From the NCBI GenBank assembly GCA_964545045.1, contig CAZJEN010000010.1:27298-91297 (forward strand): a stretch of 64,000 nt of DNA. Direction: 5' to 3'. This DNA is from SIG307 sp964545045. Its GTDB lineage: Bacteria; Bacillota; Clostridia; Lachnospirales; Lachnospiraceae. A program made the translations under genes and the position numbers. Each line of letters opens with the position of its first letter. Position 1 is the stretch's first letter. Positions 34,975 through 44,159 of the stretch are shown in pieces. The notes under the pieces were generated by a model. It was not told the origin of the DNA. It ran no database searches and saw only the letters and a list, made by a program, of their open reading frames with translations.

Positions 34975-36062
34975 AGTTAAGCATTTTTCTTAAACTGCAA
35001 CAAAAGCGTATTTTAAAGAACATACCGTTTCTTTTGTTACTGCTTTTATTCCCTCTTTGTCTGTTTCTGCTTTCCCGCAGTTTTGATACTGCGAAGGATT
35101 CCCGCATCCCGGTAGGACTTTGTCTTTCTACGGAGGATAGCTTAGCCGAAACCGTCTGTGAAAAACTGATAAACGGAACCGATTCCCTGTTTACCTTTTC
35201 CATGGTTTCTTCGGAAGATGACTTAATCAAACAGGTGCAAAGCAATCGGCTGGAATGCGGTTATTTCTTTCAAAAAGAACTTGGAGAAGAGCTGGATCAC
35301 AGTCACCTAAAGAATCTGATTACGGTTTATGTTTCCGAAAACACCACCTGTACCGGGATTTTAAACGAACTGGTCTATGCCAATTTGTTTGAAGAATATT
35401 CCCTTTCCCTACTGCAGGAAAGTTTAACCAAGGCCGGTCATCTTCCGTTTACGGAACAAGAGGCAGAGGAATTTTCCCTTCCTCCGGTTACGGAAGAAGA
35501 TGTAGAGGAACACTATCGCTCTCAATTAGCGAACAATTCTACCTTCCGGTTTGATATTCAATTTGTGTCCGGTACGGATACCTTTTCCACCGGTCAGGCA
35601 GGCATTGCCTCCGCCACAACACCTCTGTTTCGCGGACTTGCCTCCCTCTTTTTACTCCTGTGCGGCTTTTTGGCTCTGCTCACCGCCTACCAGGACGAAA
35701 AGAACGGCCTGTATGCAAAATTATACGGTACGAAACGAGTGCTCTACCCTCGGATTGCGCAGATTACCTACTTACTGCCGGCCGGAATCTCTTGTCTTCT
35801 CGGTCTGGCTCTCAGCGGTTCCGTAACCGACTGGGGCAAGGAGCTGGTTGCTCTGCTATGTTATCTGGCGATGCTTCTACTCTTTTACACAGTTTTAGGC
35901 ACAGTCATCCGCAATCACACTATGCTCTGCGCAGCATTTCCCATGATACTGCTGTGTACCCTTGTTTTTACTCCGGTAATTGCGGATTTAACCGCATTTT
36001 TCCCTTGGTTAAAGACAATCCGGTACGTTCTGCCGACCTACTACTATTTGTTATTTTTCTAG
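34971..36062 (+). CDS. ABC-2-type permease, second of pair
   Basis: A 363-residue partner of the preceding permease with the same plan: N-terminal helix (IPFLLLLLLFPLCLFLLS), an extracytoplasmic domain to about residue 205, and C-terminal helices ending YVLPTYYYLLFF. It begins within the ATGA overlap with its neighbour. Low sequence identity to the first permease points to divergent paralogues. There is no terminator between it and the cysteine-cluster gene 37 bases later, so that gene may share the transcript. Confidence 0.82.
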   Translation: MKLSIFLKLQQKRILKNIPFLLLLLLFPLCLFLLSRSFDTAKDSRIPVGLCLSTEDSLAETVCEKLINGTDSLFTFSMVSSEDDLIKQVQSNRLECGYFFQKELGEELDHSHLKNLITVYVSENTTCTGILNELVYANLFEEYSLSLLQESLTKAGHLPFTEQEAEEFSLPPVTEEDVEEHYRSQLANNSTFRFDIQFVSGTDTFSTGQAGIASATTPLFRGLASLFLLLCGFLALLTAYQDEKNGLYAKLYGTKRVLYPRIAQITYLLPAGISCLLGLALSGSVTDWGKELVALLCYLAMLLLFYTVLGTVIRNHTMLCAAFPMILLCTLVFTPVIADLTAFFPWLKTIRYVLPTYYYLLFF

Positions 36063-36099
36063 CTACAACTAAAACTTTGCTTTTGGAGGTTTTCAAATT

Positions 36100-36765
36100 A
36101 TGGAACACAGAGTGAATTTAGAAGAGATTTCCGACGGAAAATTATATACCCAAAATGATATGGTGAAGCTGGGCTGTGACGGCTGTTCCGGCAACTCATC
36201 CTGCTGCCGTTTTGCGGAGGATACTATTACTTTGGACCCGTACGATATGTACCTTCTGAGTACCGGAGAAGGCCTGTCCTTTGAATTGCTTTACAGCCGG
36301 GAACTTATCGCTCTTGCTCCGGTAAAGGGGCTTTTATTGCCGCACCTGAACTTTTCCAAAGAGACCGGCACCTGTCCGTTTTTAGAAAAAGACGGTCTCT
36401 GCCGCATTCACGGAAACCGTCCGGGGCTTTGCAGACTTTTCCCGCTGGCCCGCTACTTTGAAGAAGACAAGCTCTACTATATCCTGCAGATCCACGAGTG
36501 CCCGAATCCGGTTACGCCAAAGGTTAAAATAAAGAACTGGCTGGGTATTCCTAATTTGGAGCAATACGAAACATTTCTTACCGAATGGCACAGACTTGTG
36601 ACCGAAACTCAGAAAAAAATCGCAGCCGCTTCGGACAATCAAACCATCAACACCGTAACGACTGTTTTCTTGAAATTGTTTTATTTGACACCTTATGGGA
36701 AGGATGAGGACTTTTACGCGCAGTTTCAAACAAGACAGGAGACTTTTCAAACCGCCCTTTCCTAA
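36100..36765 (+). CDS. YkgJ-family cysteine-cluster protein
   Basis: A 221-residue cytoplasmic protein with the CxxC...C cluster of the YkgJ (zinc- or iron-chelating) family: CDGCSGNSSCC near residues 25-36, CPFLEKDGLCRIHGNRPGLCRLFP near 90-113, and one more cysteine in HECPNP. The GxCPFL...CxIHxxRPxxCRxFP pattern is diagnostic. The bound metal and the function are not established for the family. GGAGG precedes the ATG. A terminator follows. Confidence 0.9.
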   Translation: MEHRVNLEEISDGKLYTQNDMVKLGCDGCSGNSSCCRFAEDTITLDPYDMYLLSTGEGLSFELLYSRELIALAPVKGLLLPHLNFSKETGTCPFLEKDGLCRIHGNRPGLCRLFPLARYFEEDKLYYILQIHECPNPVTPKVKIKNWLGIPNLEQYETFLTEWHRLVTETQKKIAAASDNQTINTVTTVFLKLFYLTPYGKDEDFYAQFQTRQETFQTALS

Positions 36766-36810
36766 TCCATCACATCCCACACAATTTAACCATTCCATGT
36801 TTTCTGCTCT

Positions 36811-36846
36811 CCGGGCACTCTGTTTACAGATGCCCGGATTTTTCTT
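36811..36846 (+). terminator. Terminator after the YkgJ-family gene
   Basis: Stem CCGGGCA/TGCCCGG (36811-36817 with 36831-36837) with an inner TCTG/CAGA stem, followed by ATTTTTCTT. Confidence 0.85.
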
Positions 36847-36851
36847 CTTCC

Positions 36852-37736
36852 TTACATAAACAGTAGCAGACTCACCGCCATCACCATCATTCCCGCAATC
36901 AAACCGTAAATGGAGATATGATGCTCTCCATACTCTCTTGCTGCCGGAAGAAGCTCATCCACGGAGATAAATACCATAATTCCCGCCACTCCCGCAAAGA
37001 TAATACCGAATACCACGTCATTCATCACCGGCATTAAAATAAGCCAGCCTATTAACGCTCCCACCGGTTCCGCAAGACCGGAAATAAAGGAGTAGAAAAA
37101 GGCTTTCTTTCTCGAACCGGTTGCCTGATAAATCGGTACCGATACCGCAATACCCTCCGGGATATTGTGAATGGCGATTGCTGCCACAATCGGGATAGCA
37201 ATGCTCGGATCCTGCAATGCAGAAACAAAGGTCGCCAAACCTTCCGGGAAGTTGTGCACCGCAATGGCAAGGGCCGTAAAGACACCCATTCGCATAAGTT
37301 TATTTTTCTGCGGAGCGTCCGGTTCTTCGCCGGCACAGTTTTCCTTTGTCTCACATTCTTTTCTGGCTGCACATTTCTTGCATTTCTCCCCCTTTGTATG
37401 CTTACAATCCGCTACAACACTCTTTGTCTCATGAGGATTTTCCTCGGACGGAATCACCTTATCAATAATCGCAATTAAGAAGATTCCTCCGAAAAAGGCT
37501 GCTACCGTAGCCCAGGAACCGCCCTTTATTCCAAGCTCCGTCATCAAAGAATCCTTTGCTTTCACAAAAATCTCAATCATAGACACATAAATCATGACAC
37601 CTGCGGAAAAACCGAGGCTTAAGGATAAAAATCTCTTATTTGTCTTCTTTGCGGCAAAGGCAATCAAACTACCGATTCCGGTGCTGAGTCCCGCAAATAA
37701 AGTAAGCAAAAAAGGAAACATAACCTGACCCATCAT
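36852..37736 (-). CDS. ZIP-family metal transporter
   Basis: Predicted divalent-metal importer (zinc, iron or manganese; ZupT-like group), 294 residues with eight helices. The metal path motifs HNFPEGLA in helix 4 and HNIPEGIAVSVP in helix 5 are clear. A cytoplasmic loop between helices 3 and 4 (about residues 105-140) is rich in cysteine, lysine and histidine (CKHTKGEKCKKC and more), probably metal-binding. I start at ATG 37736, with AAAGG 8 bases before it; a GTG two codons upstream is too close. A perfect palindrome lies in its promoter region. Confidence 0.92.
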   Translation of the reverse strand: MMGQVMFPFLLTLFAGLSTGIGSLIAFAAKKTNKRFLSLSLGFSAGVMIYVSMIEIFVKAKDSLMTELGIKGGSWATVAAFFGGIFLIAIIDKVIPSEENPHETKSVVADCKHTKGEKCKKCAARKECETKENCAGEEPDAPQKNKLMRMGVFTALAIAVHNFPEGLATFVSALQDPSIAIPIVAAIAIHNIPEGIAVSVPIYQATGSRKKAFFYSFISGLAEPVGALIGWLILMPVMNDVVFGIIFAGVAGIMVFISVDELLPAAREYGEHHISIYGLIAGMMVMAVSLLLFM

Positions 37737-37810
37737 TCTCACGACCTTTCTACCAGTATACGATACCGATTATTTTATGTTACTCCCCGGTTCATATAAC
37801 GCTTCGTCAG

Positions 37811-37824
37811 TTAGCATATGCTAA
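37811..37824. promoter_or_regulatory. Palindromic operator upstream of the ZIP gene
   Basis: TTAGCATATGCTAA is a perfect 14-bp palindrome, 75-88 bases upstream of the ZIP start. A TTATAT -10-like element follows on the minus strand. The half-site TTAG is shared with DtxR/MntR-type metal repressor sites, so metal-responsive control is plausible. Confidence 0.55.
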
Positions 37825-37853
37825 TTTTTATTTTATATTACCACTACTATATG

Positions 37854-37884
37854 AAAAAAGCAAGACTTTTTTATTGCCTCGCTT
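37854..37884 (-). terminator. Terminator of the acetyltransferase-NUDIX transcript
   Basis: On the minus strand a 7-bp stem with one G-U pair (37878-37884 with 37858-37864) is followed by a run of six T. Confidence 0.6.
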
Positions 37885-37894
37885 TCCACCTATT

Positions 37895-38800
37895 CTACAA
37901 TTGTTTCTTTGCCATCATGTAATAAACACATACCTTATAGCCTGCATATCCGTACATGTGGTCAAGTCCGGAATAGGTATATCCAAGGTATGCCTCCTTC
38001 ATACCGGCATCCTTTAAATACTTCGTACCGATAGTTACCATATTCACGCCGATATGCCGTCCCTGATGGCTCGGTTTTACCGTGGTACATCCCACACTGC
38101 CAAGACCTACTCCTTCTGTTTCCAGATTTACAAACAACGTCCCTACGACTTCCTCTCCATCTGTGGCAATCAACACCTTAGGATTCTGCGAGCCTTCCCC
38201 ACGATACAGTTCCGTGTTTTTATAATACTGCGTAAACTCCTCATAGGCCGCGTCGGTACACTTCCACACTTCCGGTACATCCTCTGACCTTGCAAAACGA
38301 TAACAAATCCCGTCTACCGTATCTCCGATTTCATATTCTTCCTTTGTAAACTCCGAAAGAGGAAACCGCATGTCAAAACAGTTACAGTCCCAGGAATGAG
38401 TATATCCGCGCTTTTCAAAGAACGTACTTGCAGAATCGTCCAACCCCTCATACAGACGCTCATTCACTGCGTCTACATACCGCTTACATGTAGGAACTCC
38501 CGGCATCAGATAATCATAACCGGCACCTACCGTTACTTCCTCATAGCCGGATTCCTTAATAAGCCGCTCCGCCTGACTGAGTAGTTCCGAACCGATGCCC
38601 CGGTTCCGATACTCCTTATCCACACAAAGCATCAGAAGCGTGTTGTTATGTATTACGACCGCTCCGATGAAAGAGTTCTCGCTATTACGCTTTTCGATAA
38701 CCTTACATTCTTTATTTTCTAATATATCTCTTACTGTAGCGTCTTCCCGTACGATAAACGGGAAATTGCGACGGAATAAGGCAATCAGTTCATTATGCAT
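37895..38800 (-). CDS. Tandem GNAT-family N-acetyltransferase
   Basis: A 301-residue protein with two GNAT folds. The first (about 30-130) has the acetyl-CoA loop VDKEYRNRGIGSELL; the second (about 165-301) has the degenerate loop VKPSHQGRHIGVNMV. The arrangement of two GNAT domains occurs in aminoglycoside- and mycothiol-type acetyltransferases, but the substrate cannot be told here. AGGAGA precedes the ATG. It lies 9 bases after a NUDIX gene and is probably co-transcribed with it. Confidence 0.82.
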   Translation of the reverse strand: MHNELIALFRRNFPFIVREDATVRDILENKECKVIEKRNSENSFIGAVVIHNNTLLMLCVDKEYRNRGIGSELLSQAERLIKESGYEEVTVGAGYDYLMPGVPTCKRYVDAVNERLYEGLDDSASTFFEKRGYTHSWDCNCFDMRFPLSEFTKEEYEIGDTVDGICYRFARSEDVPEVWKCTDAAYEEFTQYYKNTELYRGEGSQNPKVLIATDGEEVVGTLFVNLETEGVGLGSVGCTTVKPSHQGRHIGVNMVTIGTKYLKDAGMKEAYLGYTYSGLDHMYGYAGYKVCVYYMMAKKQL

Positions 38801-38809
38801 ACACTTCTC

Positions 38810-39331
38810 CTATCCCCTCTCATGGGCCCCGTACTTCTTCCTCTTATCAAACAATAACTGTATCAACGACTTGTAATACGGTATAAACTCCCCACTGTCA
38901 AGAAGCGCAAATATCTCTTCTATGGTCGCCCACTTTACCCGCTGCACCTCCGACTCCTGAAGGGTCAATGTACTGATATCCACATCCTGTTCAATCAGGT
39001 ACACATCATCAAAACCCTTATCAAAGTTAACCGTCAAATGTGGACGTATACCCTGTAAATCCAATTTCAAACCGATTTCCTCAAGCACCTCCCGCTCTGC
39101 CGCATCCTGACTGGAATCTCCCATAGTGGCACTGCCGCCTACGGTAATGTCCCACATATTCGGCCATCCTTCCTTAAAAGGCTGTCTTTGCTGAATCAGC
39201 ATCTCACCCTTACTGTTAAAAATACAAACATGCACCACCATATGATAACTGTCCGGTTCAAATTCGGCTCCGCGCACCATAGTTCTCCCTGTTTTAATTC
39301 TGTCCTTGTCGTAAACATCCCAAAGTTCCAT
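38810..39331 (-). CDS. NUDIX hydrolase
   Basis: A 173-residue pyrophosphohydrolase. The Nudix box reads GGSATMGDSSQDAAEREVLEE, followed by IG; all three acidic metal ligands of RExxEE are present. The N-terminus (MELWDVYDKDRIKTGRTM) is like the group that includes isopentenyl-diphosphate isomerase-like NUDIX proteins. The ATG at 39331 has AAGGAGG at 6 bases, better than a start six codons upstream. Substrate unknown. Confidence 0.88.
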   Translation of the reverse strand: MELWDVYDKDRIKTGRTMVRGAEFEPDSYHMVVHVCIFNSKGEMLIQQRQPFKEGWPNMWDITVGGSATMGDSSQDAAEREVLEEIGLKLDLQGIRPHLTVNFDKGFDDVYLIEQDVDISTLTLQESEVQRVKWATIEEIFALLDSGEFIPYYKSLIQLLFDKRKKYGAHERG

Positions 39332-39399
39332 GTAAACCCTCCTTTTCACATAGTTCTACATTTCCGAAAATCTCATTTTCTCCCCTATTCCGGACTACA

Positions 39400-40767
39400 T
39401 TATTCTGCCTTCTCCAGTTTTCTGTAAATCGTCAGCCGCATGGTCAGATAACATGCAATACCGCCTATCACATTAGATATCGGCTCTGCCATAAAGACTC
39501 CCTTTACTCCGAAACCAACCATCGGTAATACTAAAGTCAACGGTACCACAATAATCGCCTTTCGTAACAATGAGAAAAATATCGCATGCTTTGCATCTCC
39601 CACCGCCTGAAACACCGACTGTCCGGCAAACTGTAATGCCATAAATACAAAACCAAAGAAATAGGTCTTTAGCATCTCGATGCCCGGCTCTATCAGCTCC
39701 GCCTTATCCGAGAAGATTCCGAACCAGAACCGCGGGAATAAAAGAATCAAAATCCAGGCAACCATGGTATACGCCGCACCCACCCATGTATTAAACCGTA
39801 CGGCAGATTTTGCTCTTCCGTAGGACTTTGCTCCGTAATTAAAACTAATCACCGGCTGAGCTCCGTTTACAATACCGAACACCGGAAGCATTACTATTTC
39901 ACGAATGGAATTGGTTACCGTCATAATGCCCACATAAGTATCGCCGCCGTAGCTTTGCAAGGTGGAATTGCACGCCACCTGTACGGCGCAGGTGGTTCCC
40001 TGCATAATAAAATTGGCCGTACCCAATTTACAAATATCTTTTGTAATTCGTTTGCTGATTCTGATATTCTGTATCCGAAGCGGAACCGCGCCCTTCTTTC
40101 CGAACAAAAAGTGCAGTATCCAAATCGCAGACAACGACTGGCTGATAACGGTAGCCAACGCCGCACCTGCCACTCCCATATCAAATGCGAAAATAAAAAT
40201 CGGATCTAACACAATATTCGCCACCGCACCGATCACCACGGAACACATCCCGATACGAGGAAATCCCTGGGCATTAATGTAACCGTTCATTCCCGTAGCA
40301 ATCATAGAAAACACGGTACCGATTAAATAAATATTCAAATATTCTCCGGCATACACAAAGGACTCTTCGCTGGCACCGAAAGCAAACAAAATCGGCTTAT
40401 GAAATGCATAGCCCGCTGCCATTAAGAACACAGAGCTAACCAACAAAAGGCCAAAGGAATTACCGAGAATTTTTCCTGCCTCATCATCGTCCCCTCGCCC
40501 TCGTGCCATGGCAAACAAAGGCACTCCGCCGTTTCCGAACAGTGCCGTGAATGCCATAATAAGCGTAATCACAGGAAAGGTCAGTCCCACACCGGTTAAT
40601 GCCAGACTGTCACCTTCCCCCATATGTCCCAAATAAATCCGATCCACCACGTTGTACAAAAGCTGTACCAGTTGCGCAATGGTAAGAGGCACTGCCTGGG
40701 CTACAATACACTTCCAGACCGGTCCTTTGGAAAAATCAATTTTAGACGAGCCGCTTCCTGCTCTCAT
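39400..40767 (-). CDS. MATE-family efflux transporter 1
   Basis: Twelve-helix multidrug or toxin antiporter, 455 residues, driven by Na+ or H+. It shows the MATE repeats: PLTIAQLVQLLYNVVDRIYLGHMGE in helix 1 and the paired second half starting near residue 235. A short hydrophilic N-terminus precedes helix 1. The start is ATG at 40767 with AGGAA at about 9 bases; a GTG three codons upstream is too close to that site. Third of three MATE genes on this strand, 49 bases after the second. Confidence 0.92.
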   Translation of the reverse strand: MRAGSGSSKIDFSKGPVWKCIVAQAVPLTIAQLVQLLYNVVDRIYLGHMGEGDSLALTGVGLTFPVITLIMAFTALFGNGGVPLFAMARGRGDDDEAGKILGNSFGLLLVSSVFLMAAGYAFHKPILFAFGASEESFVYAGEYLNIYLIGTVFSMIATGMNGYINAQGFPRIGMCSVVIGAVANIVLDPIFIFAFDMGVAGAALATVISQSLSAIWILHFLFGKKGAVPLRIQNIRISKRITKDICKLGTANFIMQGTTCAVQVACNSTLQSYGGDTYVGIMTVTNSIREIVMLPVFGIVNGAQPVISFNYGAKSYGRAKSAVRFNTWVGAAYTMVAWILILLFPRFWFGIFSDKAELIEPGIEMLKTYFFGFVFMALQFAGQSVFQAVGDAKHAIFFSLLRKAIIVVPLTLVLPMVGFGVKGVFMAEPISNVIGGIACYLTMRLTIYRKLEKAE

Positions 40768-40816
40768 ATCCGTCACTTCCTACACGTTATACTAGCTTTT
40801 ATTCTCATAAAAGCAA

Positions 40817-42160
40817 TTAAAAGCCATCTTCTATATTATACACCGGCCCACGATTCCTTGCAAGAAATTGCCGGTAAAAGATTGCGCCCACCGTGCTGGT
40901 AATTACCTCGGTTACCGGATAGGTCATCCAGAACCAATTAAGTCCAAACCTTGAAAAGACATACCCCAACGGCACAAATAACACTACGGTACGGATAACC
41001 GTAAGAAGCGCACTCTTTAATCCGTAGCCCACCGCCTGAAAGAATACAGGAAAAATCAGAGAAGTTACCATCGGAAGAAAGCTGACACCTACAAAACGAA
41101 ATCCCACTTTACCTATTTCAACCACCAGTGCATCCGAGGTAAATACCCGAAGCATTTGCTCCGGAACAAGCACAAAACAAAGGGTTCCCAACGCCATTAA
41201 CGCAAGTCCGAACCCGATTGCGGCCCGAAGTGTTTTTTTGCAACGCTCGATATTTCCCGCCGCAAAGTTGAAGCTGACCACCGGCACAATGCAGGTCTGC
41301 ATTGCACTTAACGGAATAAAGAAAAATGTCTGCCATTTATAATACAAGCCAAGTGCCGTTACCGCCTGGTCGGAAAAAGTTGCCAGTATCAGATTGAGTC
41401 CGAGTATGTAAAAGGTGTATGCCGATTGCATTAAAATGTTCGGAATCCCGAGACAGAAAATTTTCGCCACATGATGGTGATAGACCCGCTTTGCCGGAGA
41501 CTTTCGAAATCCTCTCTTGCATACAACAAGCGCCGCTACTATCTGACCCGCCACGGTTGCTATCGCAGCTCCTGCGATTCCGAACTCCGGCAGTCCGAAC
41601 ATACCGAAAATAAAGAGCGGATCTAACACAATATTGGTAATTGCCCCGGCAATCTGCGCCACTGTAGGCGTTTTCATATCTCCTTCCGCCTGCAATATCT
41701 TTGTCCAGATACTTTCCAAAAACAAACCGAAGCTGAATACACAAACAATTCTTCCGTAGGTAATGACATCTGCAATTACTGCTTCCGACTCCGTAGACAT
41801 TTTGGCATAGGCCGGCATAATAAACCAACAAACCAGGGCAAACAAAGCCCACAAAACCACCGCAAGGGGTGTTCCTACACCGGCATATTCTTCTGCTTCC
41901 TTCTTGTTCCCCAAACCTAACTTTGCCGCCATGACCGTATTGATTCCCACACCGGTGCCCACCGCCAGCGCAATCATCAAAAGCTGAAGCGGATATACAA
42001 TGGAAAGCGCGGTCAGTCCCGTCTCGGAATACCGTCCCACAAACAAGCTGTCCACAATATTGTAAAGTGCCTGAATCAACTGCGCCAGCATTACCGGCGG
42101 AGCCAGTTTAAATAATACCTTACTTACTTTTTCTTTTCCAAAAAACTCTGCCGCATCCAT
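40817..42160 (-). CDS. MATE-family efflux transporter 2
   Basis: A 447-residue, twelve-helix MATE transporter. Helix 1 reads APPVMLAQLIQALYNIVDSLFVGRYSETGL, the conserved start of the family, and the second half begins near residue 230. It ends in a short hydrophilic tail. It lies 14 bases after the third MATE gene of this array and shares its transcript. Substrate not deducible. Confidence 0.92.
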   Translation of the reverse strand: MDAAEFFGKEKVSKVLFKLAPPVMLAQLIQALYNIVDSLFVGRYSETGLTALSIVYPLQLLMIALAVGTGVGINTVMAAKLGLGNKKEAEEYAGVGTPLAVVLWALFALVCWFIMPAYAKMSTESEAVIADVITYGRIVCVFSFGLFLESIWTKILQAEGDMKTPTVAQIAGAITNIVLDPLFIFGMFGLPEFGIAGAAIATVAGQIVAALVVCKRGFRKSPAKRVYHHHVAKIFCLGIPNILMQSAYTFYILGLNLILATFSDQAVTALGLYYKWQTFFFIPLSAMQTCIVPVVSFNFAAGNIERCKKTLRAAIGFGLALMALGTLCFVLVPEQMLRVFTSDALVVEIGKVGFRFVGVSFLPMVTSLIFPVFFQAVGYGLKSALLTVIRTVVLFVPLGYVFSRFGLNWFWMTYPVTEVITSTVGAIFYRQFLARNRGPVYNIEDGF

Positions 42161-42174
42161 AACTCAAGTTCCTC

Positions 42175-43512
42175 TTAAAAATAATGATATTTCTTCCGCT
42201 TTGCCACCAAAAATACCGTGGAGAAAAATACCGCCATAAACTCCGCCACAATAATGGAATACCAAATTCCGTCGATATCAAACAGCAGCGGCAAAAGAAG
42301 CACCGCTCCGATTTGGAATACCAGCGTTCGCAAAAACGAAATGATTGCCGAAGTGACACCGTCATTTAATGCGGTAAAGAAGCCGGAACCGAAGATGGCA
42401 AAGCCCATAAACGGGAAGGATACCGCAAAAATACGGAAGCCATGCACCGTCATCTCATACAATTCCGCATCGTATCCGACGAATATCTTCCCCAAAGGTA
42501 CTGCCAGCAAAAATGCCGCAACCAACATGGCAATTCCGCAGCTCCCGATTAATATCAAACTTTTCTTAAGTAAACTCTTTAGTTCAACGTGATTCTGCGC
42601 TCCGTCATGATAGCCGATGACCGGTGAGGTTCCGATGGAATACCCGACAAACGCCGCAGAAAAAATCATGCTGACATACATCATGACGCCGTAAGCAGCC
42701 ACACCGTCTTCTCCTGCAAACTTAAGAAGCTGCAAATTATACAACATTCCCACAAGACTCATGGAAACATTACTCATAAACTCGGAGGAACCGTTGGTAC
42801 AGGCTCTCACAATTGCTTTTCCTTCAAACTTTGTTTTCCCAAGACGAAGAATACTGCCGTTTTTCCGAAAGAAATATATAAGCGGTATTGTTCCTCCTAA
42901 AAACTGACTGAAGGCCGTAGCAATCGCCGCTCCGATTAATTTATACTCTTGCGGCAAAAAACCTACCAGTACCGCATCCAGCACCATATTGGTCACACCG
43001 GCCGCCAACGTCACCAAAAGCCCCAGCTTCGGCTTTTCCGCTGCCACAAAAAAGCTTTGAAACATCATCTGCAACACAAAAAACGGAAGCGCCACCAAAA
43101 GAATCCGCGCATAAACCACACAGTGTTCCAGCAGTTCTCCTTCCGCCCCCAAAAGCATAGCAATCGGCCGGATAAAAATAAATGCAACGGTTGCAAACAG
43201 AACGCCTAATCCAAAGGCCACATAAACAAACAGGGAAAAATAACGGTTCGCCCGCTCCGGTTTTCCCGCCCCGAAGGTCTTTGCCACAATGGCCGTACCG
43301 CCGGTTCCGAACATAAATCCCACCGTTGACACAATCATCAAAAACGGCATAATCAGATTTACCGCGGAAAACGGTACCTTTCCCGCAAAATTCGAAACAA
43401 AGAAACCATCCACCACACTGTAGATTGATGTTAAAATCATCATTGCAATGGACGGTAATGTAAACCGAATCAGTTTTCCGTATGTAAAATGGTCTGAAAG
43501 TTGTATCTTCAT
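42175..43512 (-). CDS. MATE-family efflux transporter 3
   Basis: A 445-residue, twelve-helix MATE transporter (helix 1: TLPSIAMMILTSIYSVVDGFFVSNFAG), the first of the three in transcription order. It lies 65 bases after a MarR-type regulator, with no terminator between, so it is probably controlled by the operator-bearing promoter at 44029-44078. AAGGAG precedes the ATG. Its sequence differs from the other two, so the array is made of diverged members and not a recent duplication. Confidence 0.92.
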   Translation of the reverse strand: MKIQLSDHFTYGKLIRFTLPSIAMMILTSIYSVVDGFFVSNFAGKVPFSAVNLIMPFLMIVSTVGFMFGTGGTAIVAKTFGAGKPERANRYFSLFVYVAFGLGVLFATVAFIFIRPIAMLLGAEGELLEHCVVYARILLVALPFFVLQMMFQSFFVAAEKPKLGLLVTLAAGVTNMVLDAVLVGFLPQEYKLIGAAIATAFSQFLGGTIPLIYFFRKNGSILRLGKTKFEGKAIVRACTNGSSEFMSNVSMSLVGMLYNLQLLKFAGEDGVAAYGVMMYVSMIFSAAFVGYSIGTSPVIGYHDGAQNHVELKSLLKKSLILIGSCGIAMLVAAFLLAVPLGKIFVGYDAELYEMTVHGFRIFAVSFPFMGFAIFGSGFFTALNDGVTSAIISFLRTLVFQIGAVLLLPLLFDIDGIWYSIIVAEFMAVFFSTVFLVAKRKKYHYF

Positions 43513-43577
43513 CGTTATCCGTTACTCCTTATCTTTGCTTTTTTACTCCCTCTTTGCCAGCCCCTTGTTCGGCTCCT

Positions 43578-44015
43578 TTACAGCTGTTCCAGCTGGATTC
43601 GCAGGCATTCCGCATAACGCTCCATCCCTGTAATATAGTCTCGTATTTCATCGTCGGTCCAGTCATCAAATGCCCGCACCTCTGCCTCGTAAAGTCTTGC
43701 CACCGTCTCTTTGACATAGTCCCTCCCCTTGTCGGTCAAGACCACTCGTTTTGCCCTTCCGGTATGTTGTACCAGATATAACATCCCTTCCGTTTCCAGA
43801 TTACGCATGGCAGAATTCACCGTCTGCTTACTGATACCGGACTTTTTATAAATGTCGCTGAGTAAGCAGGTCTCCCCCGCGTCATAAATCGAATACAACA
43901 CGACACAAACACTGTCACTTATCCCAAGCTTTAGCGCTACCCTGTGATATAACGCTTGCATTTCCGATGTCAGATAATTGATTTGATGTATTTCTTCATA
44001 ACGCTTCTGTGCCAT
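43578..44015 (-). CDS. MarR-family transcriptional regulator
   Basis: A 145-residue winged-helix repressor of the MarR type, dimeric through its terminal helices. The recognition region SDIYKKSGISKQTVNSAMRNLETEGML lies near residues 57-83 and the wing with the conserved RAKRVVLTDKGRDY near 90-103. ATG at 44015 has AAGGAGG at 5 bases; a longer start would lie within the operator. Two matching palindromes in its own promoter suggest autoregulation, and the MATE genes downstream are likely members of its regulon. Confidence 0.92.
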   Translation of the reverse strand: MAQKRYEEIHQINYLTSEMQALYHRVALKLGISDSVCVVLYSIYDAGETCLLSDIYKKSGISKQTVNSAMRNLETEGMLYLVQHTGRAKRVVLTDKGRDYVKETVARLYEAEVRAFDDWTDDEIRDYITGMERYAECLRIQLEQL

Positions 44016-44028
44016 ACCTTCCTCCTTC

Positions 44029-44078
44029 GTACGAAATCGTACCTTACACAGTATAGTACGATTTCGTACATTTGTCAA
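44029..44078 (-). promoter_or_regulatory. MarR promoter with two matching operators
   Basis: On the minus strand: TTGACA (44073-44078), 17-base spacer, TATACT (44050-44055). Near-palindromic 14-mers occur twice: GTACGATTTCGTAC at 44056-44069, exactly filling the spacer, and its reverse complement GTACGAAATCGTAC at 44029-44042, across the transcription start. Centre-to-centre distance is 27 bases. Confidence 0.88.
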
Positions 44079-44159
44079 CGTACATAAAACAAAAGAAAAG
44101 CTTTCCCAAATAAAGTTATACCTAAACCGATAGGTACTCTATGCTGTTTACCAACATCC

